The position numbers were made by a program, and so were the translations under genes. A DNA stretch of 64,000 bases from positions 930,001 through 994,000 of the forward strand of contig JBBMOL010000057.1 in assembly GCA_037954665.1 (NCBI GenBank). The letters are read 5' to 3'. The stretch is from Laguncularia racemosa. Its lineage: Eukaryota > Streptophyta > Magnoliopsida > Myrtales > Combretaceae. Positions 38,151-50,470 of this stretch are shown piece after piece (the first letter of the stretch is position 1; each line of letters begins with the position of its first letter). Below the pieces are notes generated by a model. That model searched no databases. It was not told the DNA's origin and was given only the letters and a program-made list of their open reading frames with translations.

Positions 38151-39913
38151 TTGACATAAATGCAAGCATTCTCTCTCTCTAAAATTCCAACCACTCTCTC
38201 TCACAACCCTTAGTGACTTTCTTTCGCATGCTTGTCACTCTTATTTTTAAGGTAAGTTTCTTCTATTTGTTAGAAAGATTTGTGCATCTAGGTTAATTCT
38301 TTCTAGTGTTGGAGTCCTTTTTGGCATTTAATCGTAATGGGAGATAGAAATTAGTGTTTAATCATAGTAATATGATAAATTACACAAAATGTGTAGTGTT
38401 CATAAGAAGAATCAATAACCTTTAGTATAAATGAAAATTTAGAAATATAATATAGAATTATCATTAAGATTGTTGTCCTATTAAAGATATTCACTTAAAA
38501 AAAATGAGATTTGAAGTAAAATATTAACTTGGGACAATTCATAGGATGGAATTGGTGCAAAAGTTCGAATCTTGGAATCTAAGACCACCTAGGTCAACCT
38601 AAGAAACAACACAGTTGACTATAAGCATGGCTTGGTCAACTGGGCTAATGTGACAACGATTAGTTGACTAGATTGATTACCCTCCTTGCTCGATCAACCA
38701 TGTCTATAGGATAGCTTGACTTTTTAGATCGACCTAGTTGGTCTTTTGGGGATCTACGTCAAACTATATTAAGTCATTATTGATCATTTAAGAGGAACAT
38801 CAAATGCCACCTTTAGGATTTGTAATCTTTTAGAAAAGTATTGATTATCCATGTGTTATATGATTTAGGAGTTGAATCTAAGTCTTGGTATTTATCAAGA
38901 ATGTAAGTGGATTCTAAGTATGTGGTTGTTGTTATTGTTTATGTGTGTATGAGTGTGTGCTTGTGGGATATTGAAAACTATTTAGACATTCAAATTTGAA
39001 TAAATGCATGTGCTAGCTGTGTTTAAGCTTGATGCCATGATTTGTGGACTAAGGCCTATTAACCATAATAAGATCGACTCCTAAGGTAACATAGCTGGCA
39101 CTTAAGATCTTTTGTCAATTGTGTGTAGCTCGTGATTACTCATTAATATGCTAGAATTGAGGTTGATACAAGTGAGGACACCTGAAGCAAAGTTGTAAGT
39201 GAGTCCATTAGTAATACCGGACACTAAAGCAAACAATTGAAAAAGGCTAGATTATTGATAATTGTTACAAGTAGTGAATCTAACATGAGATGATTTGTTT
39301 GTGGAAAGGAGTTAGATCGCCCATTGCATTTTAGTGATAGTATGGGGATTAATGAACCCATGCATATGTTTGTTTTGCTTAATAAATATAGCTCAATGAA
39401 TAATTATTGATGCACTTAGTAATTATATGTTGGCTTGCAATGTGGCATGCGTTTGTGGTCGATTTAATAGTTATGTATAGAGTTTCCATAACTTACCCTA
39501 TTGAGAACAAAGAATTAGTGTACCAAAAGACTTTGAATTATAGGATAATCTAGTTTAGACTTGTACAGGTTAATATCTCTTAGGCGCTTTTGTATTTATG
39601 AGTAATATGAAGTTGTTATGTACATAATTGAATCATTATGAATCTTTGGGAGAAATATTTAGTTATATAGTATCATTTTACAATGGATTGATAATGCCCT
39701 TTAATTTCAAAGCATGACAATATATTAGAAACAAACTAAAACAATCAATCAAATCTTGTAATTATTATGGGTACTTCTTTACTTACATAAGAAGAGAAAA
39801 TTTTGTCGCTTAAAACTTATTCACGTATTGTTGTACTTTTTTTTTTGGTCACGTAAGCAAAAGAAGTATTTTCAAGGTTGTATATGCTTTACAAGTAAAT
39901 TCTATGGTTGAAT
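38151..39913. other. Less AT-rich, unassigned block, possibly old retroelement LTR/leader
   Basis: It has a CT-rich leader-like start (38170-38215), a consensus donor TTTTAAG|GTAAGTTTC at about 38250, and a stretch at 38570-38770 with recurring GGTCAAC, GTTGACT and TCGACC words. No protein-coding relic was recognised. An LTR or untranslated part of an old element is a reasonable guess, not a finding. Confidence 0.3.
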
Positions 39914-40276
39914 TAGAGGTGTCAATGTGTCAAACTATTTATAAGTTACTCAAGTTTAACTTGAGAATAGTTAAGTCAAGTTCGAATTCAATTTATTTGA
40001 ATAGTTTACAAGCCTAATCAAGCTCAGATCAAGTATACATATTAATCAAATTTAAGTTAAGTTTTAATATTAATATTATTATAATAAGAAGAAAATATAT
40101 TTTATATAAATTAAACTTAAATGAGCTTAATCGAGTTAAATTTGAACTTATTAAATGCTACTTTGAGTCGAGATTGAACTTAAAATTCTAAGTTCAACAA
40201 AGCTCAAGCTCAAACAGAGTCGAACTCAAATTTAAGCTTAACGCTATATCATTTCAACTTCTTATTTATAACTCTA
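39914..40276. mobile_element. Probable hAT-type MITE
   Basis: The 363-bp segment starts TAGAGGTGTCAA and ends with the reverse complement of TAGAGTTATAA. Flanks GGTTGAAT and ATTTGAAT agree at 6 of 8 positions, consistent with a decayed 8-bp target duplication. The interior is rich in AAGCTCAAGCTCAAAC-like degenerate repeats, as in related plant elements. The start resembles the inverted right end of the hAT MITE at 10927-11744. Confidence 0.55.
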
Positions 40277-41742
40277 ATTTGAATAATAAAAATGATAGTA
40301 TCACCAAATATGGCATAAAAAATGTTATCATGCCCTTGCCTAAATATTTTATTTTCTAATTTTTTTAAGAATAAATATAATTGAAAATGATAGTGATTTA
40401 TCTTGTATTATTTATTTATTTTTTTTGTAACAAAAGTTACAGTCTATAAGGAATAATGATTTCTCCAAAGAAGATAAAAAAATAATTTTTTATTTATTTT
40501 ACATTATATTTAATAGACATTATCTATATTATAACTTTTTATAGAATAAATAAGAGAATAATGATTTCATTTTAGTCAACTAAATATAAAATCACGTTGT
40601 GTTTAGTTACTTAGAAGTTACAAACTTTGCTTCTACACATTCTACGCAATTTGAATTTGAATTTTTAGTTTTTTGGTTTTTCTTTTTTCTTTTTTAATTT
40701 GCATAAAGATTTTTCAATTTTAGAATATTGAGATTGGTTTCGCCAACGTGGCAAAAGAATATGAAAGTATGCCACGATATTTTAGAGTTTTAAACTAGAT
40801 TGTGTGATTTAAGTATTTTGGAACTCCTTCACAAATACCCCTAACTTTCTAGGAATTGTTATTTTTCGTTTACTATGCATGCCTTTCTTATCTCAAGTTT
40901 TCACAAGAATATAGTGTAAAAGTATTAAAATACTTGTAATCTAATAGTATATATATATTGATCTCCTAGTATGTTGAATTGGGTTTGAATCCTCTCTAAT
41001 TATTATAATCACTTAAAAATTATAAAAAAAACAAATCATGTAAAGTACTTTTAAAGCAATAGAAAGAAAGAAAGAAAAAGATACCGGCGCTTTCATTTCT
41101 AGTATATAAATATTCTACTTTTATTAAATTCTTTATTTTTTTTTATGATTATAACAAAGAAAAAGATTTAAATTTACATCAATTCGATTGAATATAATTA
41201 TTCTATAAACTGAGTTATAAGGTGTACAATGAAAAATTGTTAATGAGTACATGGACATCGCGGTTGTGAAGCTCTTCTCGTGGTAATTTGGTTAAGTTTT
41301 ATTGATTGCGATAGGTATGGCGTTTGTTAGGACATAGAGGACGGGCAACACCACCTATTAATAGTCTCGGCCAATAATATGAAGTCCATTAACGACGGAA
41401 AAAAGGTGACGGTGAAGACATAAATGTGCATTGGTATGAAGAACGAAGTGCTATTAATAAAAGAAGCACTCTGCTCTTTATTTTTTATGGAAAATATTTG
41501 TCTATCACTCATTTTTTATGATTATAAAAGAATGGAAAATTTTAATGACAAATTAGCGATACATCCACTTTACCACATGGAATAAAGTAGCTCCATCGGC
41601 ATATGGAATAGTGGTACAATTAGAATTATGTTTCTATTATGCTAATTGCTTTTGCATGCCATAATAACAAAATAAAAAATTATGTTGAAATAAAAATAAA
41701 ATATCCATTATAACCTTACCATTAGCCCACAACCTAACTAAG
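40277..41742. other. Anonymous intergenic DNA
   Basis: No gene was recognised. The stretch 40660-40790 (TTTTCTTTTTTAATTTGCAT, then a CCAACGTGGC region) loosely resembles 52150-52270, perhaps a dispersed repeat. The minus-strand ORF at 41327-41512 shows no family features. Confidence 0.5.
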
Positions 41743-42990
41743 TGGGACACATAATGGAAAGTTTTTCTCTCCTGGAGTGCTCATGCAGTATTTGACCTTT
41801 TCTAAATTCATTTATTTATTTATATTATAGATGGTGAGCTAGCCTTTTCATTCTATCTTTCTAGGTTTATTCAAAGTCCATCATTCTTATTAGAGAAGTC
41901 CTCTTGGCTTTACAAGTTTCCTCATATATTTAATAGGATTAATTGCTATTATTAGTTTTGGCTGCCATGGTTTCATTAGGAGAGTCATATCAACTCTTGA
42001 CCAATGACAAGCCAAACTTGCCTTTAGAATATGCCGGTCACCAAACAAACACCCTATTAATGCCACTCACAACACGTTAAACCCAAATTGATCTCTCCCA
42101 CTTAGCTCCATATCTACTTTACGCTTATGGACCGTGACATTTTCCCCCACCTAAATTCATGACACCCTCATCATGAGGCCAATTTGTTACCATTGCCCTC
42201 ACCAAAAGATTGCCAACCCTTTTCCAACTATTGTCAAACTCCACCTAAGATCATCTTTGCTAGGATTTTAGGTATTCATAAGCTCTCTCTTGCCTCTTGT
42301 TGAGTTGCCCAACAGTAGGGCATCCTAATATAGCACTTTTGAATGATTTAGGTAGATTCTTATTATAATTAGACCAGTGATACAATTGCTCCTCTAACAA
42401 TGATGTCCTCCCTTTGGTAGCTGCCCTTCTTTTCGAACTTAATCTATACAAACCCTAAACAACGATGTCCTATCTCTAGTAGCCACTCCTCCTATCAAGC
42501 TTAACCTATATGATCCCTTGCGTCAACAAGCTACCATACATTGATCATACATAAGTAGCATTCAAGTAGCTTCATATGGTTCGAATATTGGCTTTAATAC
42601 CACTTGTTGCAGGATAGGAGGTTCTCTCCTCTTAGAGTGCCTATGCGGTGCTCAAACATCCCTTAATTCACACTTTTACTCATATTCTAGACAGCTATTC
42701 AACCTTCTCATCTTGTCTACTTAGGTCTATTTCAAATTCATCCCTTTTGTTAGGTGAGCCCTTTTGACTTTGCTATGGTTCCTCGTAAAATTGAGAGGAC
42801 CAATTATTCCAATTGGTTTTTGCCTATCATTGAATTAGAATAGAAGCACCAGCTCCTGATTATTTTCCTCATAGAAGGCCAAACCCACCTTCAGAGTATA
42901 TTCACTACTGATGCTACTCATAACACATTAGGCCCAATTTGATCTCTCTCGCTTAGCTCCATGCCCACTCTAAACTCATAGATCATGATA
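41743..42990 (-). mobile_element. TRIM-like miniature LTR retroelement, non-coding
   Basis: Two diverged direct repeats, 41743-42139 (397 bp) and 42605-42990 (386 bp), flank 465 bp of interior. Next to the right repeat, the minus strand reads TGGTATTAAAGCC (42590-42602), close to the initiator-Met tRNA primer-binding site TGGTATCAGAGCC. Next to the left repeat, it reads GGTGGGGGAAAA, a polypurine tract (42140-42151). This gives order 5' LTR, PBS, interior, PPT, 3' LTR on the minus strand. Repeat ends are TG/CA-like. The interior holds an internal direct repeat around 42390-42515 and a 63-codon minus-strand ORF of no known family. No gag or pol is present. No target duplication could be read. 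Confidence 0.75.
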
Positions 42991-45109
42991 TACGCTCTCA
43001 AGTTGATATGATTTGGTTCATATTATGCCAGAGCAAGATTAGCCAACCTTGCATGCCCAAAACAATTCATGATTTTGGTTGCTAGAGATGCATAACTTAT
43101 GCAACTTGGCCTCACTAGTGCGATTTTGCACGATCTTATCTCTCGAAGGTGACCTACACTTTCAAGTGGGAGAAGGAGAGTAGAAGGTTTTAAAGGTGGT
43201 TGGGTTTGCTCATGATGGAGGTCATCGAGGTAGCTGATTTTGATAGTGTTGTTGGTTTCCTTTGATGGTTGATGATTGATTTCTCAAATCTATTATAGTA
43301 TAAAATTTCAAAAACTTTTTTGTCATTATACGCCTTTGTGTTACTTTTTCCTTTTTTTTGGCCAATTATCCTTTCCCTTTAACTACCTATTGGGGTATTG
43401 ACTTTTGGTCATTTTTTAGGGTTGTAGTCCTTATATTGCCTGTTATAAAATGAGCAATTCTTGTTTTGTAACGGGATAACAATCAAATAATTATAAGAAT
43501 TGTAACATTTTTTTTAACAATATATTATTTCTTCTAAATGTGAAATAGCAATCAAAGAGTTATATAAAACTACTTATAGTAATATATATTTAGATAATTA
43601 AGTTATGGTATTCACACCAATTTAAAAATAATTTATAGACATGTATTACTAATATATTAATTGTAGTAGTATTTTACATATGTCTATCAAATCGAAAATC
43701 TGCACATAGTGCCAGGTTTAACCAGTTTAGATAATTTGGGAAGAAAACCTTTTTTCTTATGTAATAGTCATTACTTGCCCTTAGATAAGTAAAATGCAAC
43801 TAAAATATAAAAGTCATTTTGTAAGAAATAAGGGAAAAATGGCATAACCTTTTGTTTGTGAATATGCGCTAGGAGTATAATTACCGTTTTGTATTCTTTT
43901 TTTTTCCATGTAATTTTCTATCACAATTGACTAACATCTTTAGTTTATAGGTGCTAATATCTTGCGTTTATATCAATTCTTACCCAAAAAAAAAAGGAAA
44001 AGAAAAAAAAATTCACCAGTTACCAGAATTTCATAAAATCAAGAATAATTTTATGAAATTATAAAGACTGAATTATTATAACTTAAACAAAAAAAGTGCC
44101 CTAAAAAATTTTCCCGCAAGCAAACGCACCCAAAACATAAAATTATGTCGTTTACATCCTAAAACTAATGTTGACATAGATCTTACTTTAGGGGCAATTT
44201 TATAATTATTTAGCACAAATGTAGTAAGAATATCTCATGTAATGCTACGTCCAAACTCAATCTACTCTCGACAGGACTAAATTACTCGGACATCAAGGTT
44301 TTGTGGTTTCGTTTCCTCAAACTAAAAATATTCATTGTGTCCTCAACGCGTAATAATTATAAAACTGAGATTTATGTATGGAAGTAAGGAATATACTAAT
44401 TATTACTGATATGATGTGGTTATCTCATAAATGAGTTTTCCTACTATTTACTTCAGTTGGCAACTCCATGCATTGGAGACAATGGATCACGTGATCTCAT
44501 TTATAACGTACTTTGGATCACTCGAGCAAAAGCAGAGTCTTTGTGACTTCCTCTTTTGATGTTATTTAATGCTATGTCCTAATTTAGTAGGGATTATTTA
44601 CTCCTGGAAACGGCTGAAGTAGCCAAAGTACAACGGGTGAAAGTAGGATACGGAATGTATGACCAATGGAGTGCTTTTAGCTGCCCCATTTTGGCATCAA
44701 TTTCCTACTAAGGCTAAATGTTGGAACCCAATTGCTGAGCTTGTTGGATTCTATATAGTTGAATGGGTTTGGAGATAGATATTACATGTCATAAAATATA
44801 TTTTGATTTAAAAATTTAAAAACTTATATTTATAGGGTATAATATAAGATATAACTTCACATATGCCTTAGAACCTATTTAGATCAATATTGTGTGTATT
44901 TTAGGTCATAAGGTATCTTGCCAATTTTTAATATGTGTAGGTTATCATATACTTCACCTTTAGAATTTTGGTAGTAAATACTATTAAATTTGATAAATAT
45001 ATAGAAAATCTAATGAAGTCAATATTACTTATTGGACACTTTTTTCTACTAACAACTAGCCAAAAGATTATCTCATCTCACATCTCTAGTTTAAATTGAT
45101 AATTGGTTA
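42991..45109. other. Anonymous intergenic DNA
   Basis: No gene was recognised. 43000-43330 is less AT-rich, follows the TRIM-like element and shows no coding resemblance. Confidence 0.5.
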
Positions 45110-45584
45110 GGGTAAGTTACATAAACCATCTCTTGAAAGCTTTTAAAATTGTATAAACTTTCATTTTTTTTTTTAAAGTTAACACTTATTTTCCTAGAAC
45201 AAACATGGACTTGTTAGGGGTAGGGGAGCGAGGGATGGGGTTGCTGATGCAGATGCTTACACAACAATTTATATCATATTTTTTAAATATATTTAATTTA
45301 TTGATCACAACCCAAAATGGTTGGCAATGACCCTTAGCCCTAATGACTTGATTTTCTTTCCTTTTTTTCCTTTTTTCTTTTTATTTTTCTATGCTTTTCT
45401 TTTTTTTTTCTTTTTTTGCATTTTTTAAATTGTTTCAACATTAATTAATTGCCATGATTTCCATGTTAATTGCATTTCAAACTTAGGTAGTCATATCAAT
45501 TTTTTTAGGGGGGTATATTAGCTTTTGAAAATGTTAGGGTCCATATCATTTTAAAAGTTTTTAAAGGTGGTCATGCAATTTACC
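45110..45584. mobile_element. MITE of the same TIR family as 8051-8563
   Basis: The left end GGGTAAGTTACATAAACCAT matches the reverse complement of the right end (GGTAAATTGCATGACCACC). AAAAGCTTTTAAAATTG-type words follow in both arms over about 60 bp. The same arrangement of words is seen in the MITE at 8051-8563. No 9-bp duplication is readable here. It is non-coding. Confidence 0.65.
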
Positions 45585-46675
45585 TTATATATCTTGTATC
45601 TTGTTATTATTTTTTTTACAGGAAAAATACATTTTTAGTCCAATGTTTACTTACTTTTTTATTTGAGTTCTCAATTTTATTTATTTTTTATATTTGAGTC
45701 CTTATTGTTTACAAAACTTTATAAAAAAATTAATAATTTTCGTCAAATCTATTAAGTTTTATATTAATCCATGACTCTCAAATTGGTCTATAATAACTAA
45801 ATTAATAAAATGATGATATTAAATATATTTATTTACATAATATAATAAAAATAATATTAAATATATTTTATGATATAATAGAATAAAAAATACAAAAATA
45901 ATAATTAAAATTAAGAAAGAGACTAAAAAAAATTGTATGTACCCTTACCACTTTGGGCAACTAGCTTAAGGCTAATTAGAAGCCAATACATACTTAATAT
46001 GAATAGAAATTTTAACACATTTAATGAAATCCCTATTTTTATAAGGTTTTAAAAACATTAAGAACTTAAAAAGAAAAAAAAATAAGTACTCAAATAAAAA
46101 AGTAAATAAACATTAAGAATTAAAATTTTATTTTTTCCTTTTTTATTGAAATTCACTATATTTTCATTATTTATAATATAAAAGTGATGTTGTCTTTCAA
46201 TTTGAATATCACTCCTATAGACATGAATGGTTTTGATATTTTAAATGATAAAAGCAAAAAAAAAAATAAAAAAATTACAAATTCCATAAAGTACCTTAAA
46301 ACATACAAATTTTACAAAATATATGTTTGAATGTAATTCTAAGGAATCATAACATAAGTTTTAGTTCCAATTTTTAGAATATATATTTACAAGATAGGTT
46401 TTCCTATTTTATTCAACTCAGACTCACTCAATCCATGTCAAATAAAACTACACTATAGCCTTGAGAAGCATTTTTCATTAGTGGCTACTACTAGGCTATT
46501 AGTCCCTTGTGTAAACCTCCTATTAGACTTGTTATGTCAAATGTAAGAGCAACCTCTATCCCCCTCTTTTCCTTCTTTAGCCCCATTTTGCCAAAAGGGA
46601 AAGCACAGGCTTGATGATGTAGGATCACCTTAGCATTTTTTTTGTTATAGCATCATAATACTAAAGTGATGGATT
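45585..46675. other. Anonymous AT-rich intergenic DNA
   Basis: No gene was recognised; mainly A/T runs. Confidence 0.55.
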
Positions 46676-46954
46676 ACATTTGGTTTACTGGAATGGAACA
46701 AGGCTGAAATAGAATAGTAATTTCTATAGTATTATCTTGTTTAATTATAAAGGAATTTTAGGGATGAAAAGTTATATTATATGAGGAATAAATATTCTTC
46801 TATTAAAGGGAAAGAATCCAAATTTCTTATCTATTTCACATTACATCAAATAAGCATTCCTTAAATATAAATTTTTACAAACCAAACAAGGAAATTACTA
46901 TTCGACAGTAACAAAAGAAGAATAACAATTCTATTCTAGTAAACCGAATATAAT
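46676..46954. mobile_element. Short TIR MITE
   Basis: The left terminus ACATTTGGTTTACTGGAAT matches the reverse complement of the right terminus, ATATTCGGTTTACTAGAAT, with three mismatches. Further AGTAATTTC words occur in both arms. The element is about 279 bp and has no coding capacity. The superfamily cannot be fixed because no clear target duplication is visible. Confidence 0.68.
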
Positions 46955-47069
46955 GTTATAAAGACAATTGCTATGACTCAAAGAAACATTTTATCAAGAG
47001 TTTATAGCCCTTACAATACTATTCAAGAAGAATTCACATAGATTTTTCTATAATCCTAGTCTTGGCTTA

Positions 47070-47142
47070 GGGAAATATAGTTTAGTTAGTAGAGCATCAC
47101 TTGTAACTTGGTCATTATGATTATGGGTAGGGTGTTAAATTG
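47070..47142 (+). other. tRNA-like segment (degenerate tRNA or SINE head)
   Basis: GGGAAATATAGTTTAGTTAGTAGAGC followed by ACTTGTAACT resembles the 5' half of a tRNA: D arm with GAGC, and an anticodon-loop-like TTGTAA. The expected T arm GGTTCGAATC is absent, so it is not a functional tRNA. A tRNA pseudogene, the A-box head of a SINE, or chance are all possible. Confidence 0.25.
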
Positions 47143-47519
47143 TCTAGGTGCATGCTACACTCATAAAGAGCTACTAAAAACTAAGTAATTGACTTAGAAT
47201 GACTTTCTCCCCATGCCTTAAGTTATGGAAACTTGCTAGTGCTACTAAGTTCTTTTCATGCTTACTCCATTCGAATTAAGTATATAGAAGGTACAAAATA
47301 TTGTACAAGCCACACATAAAAAAAGGTAGATTTAAAATAGATCATCCATGTATATTCCAATTTTAGTGTGAGGGCAACATTAAGTAAACAAGTTTTATGA
47401 GTTGTTTGAATTCAATTCTCTTTTATAGTTTATAAGATGATTTTTTATTTTAAAAAATTCAACCTCCTTTGGACACCTATAATTGTACTAGACATGTGTC
47501 TATAATTATGGATTTATAT

Positions 47520-48112
47520 CTATATTTATTTAAAAACACCTAGTTGTTCTTATCACGTTTTTGTATATTATAATTCTATCACATAATTTTTACTTACACG
47601 TTTAGACATAGGATTTCAACTCAAGCACATTTAATAATTGGATTTATAGCCACATATATGTATCTATTAAAAAAAAAACAGTTTTGGATAATAAATCCTT
47701 TAGACAAGTTCAACTTCCTACTCAAACTTAGCCTATGAATGTTCTAATAGATGATCACAAACATTGAATAACAATACAGAGAATAAAGAGGCTTTTGTTG
47801 CCATGAATACATTGTAAAGTAATGTTCTAAGTCCGCAAATAGAGTAGCAAAGTTTAAGTAATTCGTGAACAAAGATTATACATCTCATTTAACTTTTAAG
47901 TTACAATTCAGCTTTAGGTATTTGACTTTGATCATAATCTCTACTCCATTCAAATATTTAAATAATTCATGTAAACTAAAATAAAGAGGAAAAATGAATA
48001 ATGCACTATATATATTATTAAATCATATAAATATTTAACACGTATAAAAAATTATATAGAAGCTAACTAAAAAAAAATAGTTCGATTCGAGTTAAGTAGT
48101 TTGATTCTATTC
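47520..48112. repeat. Left direct repeat (copy A) beside the CRF pseudogene
   Basis: This matches 49621-50470 in the same orientation. Shared blocks include AGGATTTCAACTCAA, AAGTTCAACTTCCTA(C/T)TCAAACTTA, AATAAAGAGGCTTT, AAGTTTAAGTAATTC(G/A)TGAA and AGTAGTTTGATTCTAT. It ends exactly where similarity to the CRF gene begins. It is non-coding. Confidence 0.85.
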
Positions 48113-49605
48113 AATCTCCCAAGAGATCTCCTTGTCATCACCAGTGGTGAAAGATTGAGCTACTAAGGTAAAGAAAAAGTCTTGCACATCAAAGAACTTT
48201 TCCTAGTCCTCGAGCTATATGTTGTCGTTTGGTGACTTCTTTACAAATGATTTTGGGCTTGTTTGGATTGTTATTTTTTTTTTAATTTATATCTCATCTC
48301 TATTTATTCTATATTTGATTTATATATATTTGAAATTTGACCTTTGAAAAACTATTTTGTTTTTGGATAAGTAGAAAACTATTTTGTTTATATCTTATTG
48401 TTTCTATTTCATAATTATAATGAGTATGAAAATTGGAAAGTGAAAATTTACCTAATTTTTCTTTAAAAAAAGTTTAGAAAATATATGTAATACATTAAAA
48501 AAAGATATTTTAATTGGTATTTTTGTAAAAGTAAATAAAGTAAAAAATTAGATAATTTAACTTTTCATAAATTTTTTAGGTATTTAATTTTATAGAAGGA
48601 TATAAGTGTACTTATATTTCCATCTTTTTACTATTTTATTTTTTACATACTAAAAAAAAAAATGAAACAAAGAGCCATTTAACATGTTTAATGTTGACAA
48701 GTCGTGTTTCCTAGAAGAACTGAGTTTTGGTGAAAGCATGTTAAGGGATAATATTTTTGGATATATTAATGATGTGTTTATAGACCTGATAAGTGTTGGT
48801 CATCTAAGTGACATGTGGAGGATCATTTTCAAGATACTAGGGATATGTTTATGTCGGATCCTATCATGGCCATTTGAGAGAATATGTGTCGGTTTTCTTT
48901 ATAGTGCCAATGTTTTCAACTCAGTTTTGTATGAGGAAAGGAAGGAAATAGGATCAACTGGGGGTACTTTTTTTTTTTTTTCTAAAAGTTTTACCTTTTT
49001 TATTTGCTTTTTTTTTTTTTTGTTTTTTGTTGTTTTTATTTCTTGAAATATATATAATGTGAAATATAAAACATCTCAGTTATAGAAATTGTGATGTCTG
49101 AGCTTCGATGTTTATATATTAAATGTTTTTATTAGCATTAGTTTAATGTTTTGGTTTAATTTTTTATTACTATTACATTTGTGAGCTGTCATGTTGGTGC
49201 ACTGATGGGAATATTTAACTTTGGTTCAAAGGTAATTTATGTAGCCAACTGTTGTTTATACAGCTTTGTCTGTTTAATTACCTTTGCATTTGGTTCTTTT
49301 TCATTTTTCATTTTTTTAAGATTCTAAAGGTAAAGTTAAAAGTGAAAACATGGAGAATAACTCAGATATATAAAATATCAAAAACAAAAATACAAAAATT
49401 CAAAACATTAAAATATGAAAACTCGAATATATAAAATGAAATTTATCTAAAATGTTTATATGGTACAGTGGGAAATATGGATTTGCATGTCAAGAATCAC
49501 TCTACAATTTTAATTATATTTTAGTTTATTGTATTCAGTGCAAATTACGAAAACACACATATATATAATTGATATGTGAGACTGTAAAACAACATGAAGT
49601 ACTAA
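48111..49605 (+). pseudogene. Truncated, decayed copy of the CRF/ERF gene at 59423-60337 (3' half plus 3' flank)
   Basis: Similarity runs collinearly with 59980-60902. It covers the last about 115 codons of the CRF gene, its stop and about 560 bases beyond. The ERF DNA-binding domain and start are absent. The GESILRDNIFGDINDV region is still readable as GESMLRDNIFGYINDV at 48736-48783, and the ATGGCCATTTGA end is kept as ATGGCCATTTGA at 48866-48877, but frames are broken. A 422-bp MITE (48255-48676) splits the coding part. Inclusion of sequence beyond the stop favours a DNA-level duplication over reverse transcription. A 120-codon ORF at 48684-49046 is merely open by chance through this copy. 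The copy lies between direct repeats A and A'. Confidence 0.9.
48255..48676. mobile_element. MITE inserted in the CRF pseudogene
   Basis: Comparison with the intact gene shows exactly where foreign DNA starts (GGGCTTGTTTGGATT) and ends (ACAAAGAGCC). The ends are imperfect inverted repeats. Flanks ATTTT and ATTTA could be a short target duplication. A relative sits at 58251-58522 in the promoter region of the intact CRF gene. It is non-coding. Confidence 0.72.
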
Positions 49606-49620
49606 GCGTTCATTAATAGT

Positions 49621-50470
49621 TATCATTTAACATAAAATACCTAATTGATTTTATCATGTTTTTATATAATATACTTCACGGGCAATTCAAATGACAATGT
49701 TATACTGTTATTGTCAATAACTTGTTTTATTATTAATATACCTTATTTTTACTATTATTCGATGGTGATTTACTATTATAAAAATTATTAATAATTTTTT
49801 ATTAAAACTATTGATAATTTTATAAAGATTATCAATAGATTCTTTTTATTATTAATAAACTTTATTTTTATTATAATTTGAAAGATTTTACTATAATTGA
49901 GGAATGATGGCATTGTAGAATGCCCCTTTACTTTTATCACTATGATTTTTACATATAAATTTAGATCTAGGATTTCAACTCAAAACGAATTACCAAGTGG
50001 ATTATAATTGAATATATGTATATATAAAAATAAAAAAATTATGGATAATAATTTTCCTTAAATAAGTTCAACTTCCTATTCAAACTTATCCCATAAATTC
50101 TCTAATAAATTATCATAAACGTTGCATAATAAGCAAGTTGAATAAAGAATAAAAACCAACAAATTACTAAAGAACTTATTCTATTGCTCTTGTCGCCTAA
50201 TGTAATGCTATCCAACAACAATAGTCTTTCACAAAAAACTAGAAAATAAAGAGGCTTTAATTTTCATAAAAAGATTATAAAATAAATTTCTAAGTTCACA
50301 AATTAAAAAAAAAAAGTTTAAGTAATTCATGAAAAAAGGTTGTATGTCCCATTTAACTTCTAAATTCCCATTCAACTTCAACTGTTTATATCGTACAAGA
50401 GTGTAACATGTATAAAATATTACGTAGAAGCCAACTGAAAACAAAGAGGAAGTAGTTTGATTCTATCTAT
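49621..50470. repeat. Right direct repeat (copy A') beside the CRF pseudogene
   Basis: Second copy of the repeat at 47520-48112, interrupted by a MITE (49680-49926) and by about 110 extra bases near 50130-50240. It resumes the match up to AGTAGTTTGATTCTAT at 50452-50467. After this point no CRF sequence follows, unlike copy A. Confidence 0.82.
49680..49926. mobile_element. Short MITE inside repeat A'
   Basis: A 247-bp segment absent from repeat A begins GGGCAATTCAAATGACAATG and ends with the reverse complement of GGGGCATTCTACAATGCC. The comparison with repeat A defines it as an insertion. The flanking TACTTCAC and TACTTTTATCAC could be a decayed target duplication. It is non-coding. Confidence 0.65.

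Noticed and set aside
38151..39913. Spliced gene starting with a CT-rich leader and GTAAGT donor
   Set aside because: The donor-like site is real sequence, but no coding exon with any protein resemblance follows within 1.7 kb.
48684..49046. 120-codon ORF as a new gene
   Set aside because: It is a chance open frame through the decayed CRF copy and its 3' UTR, ending in poly-Phe from T runs.
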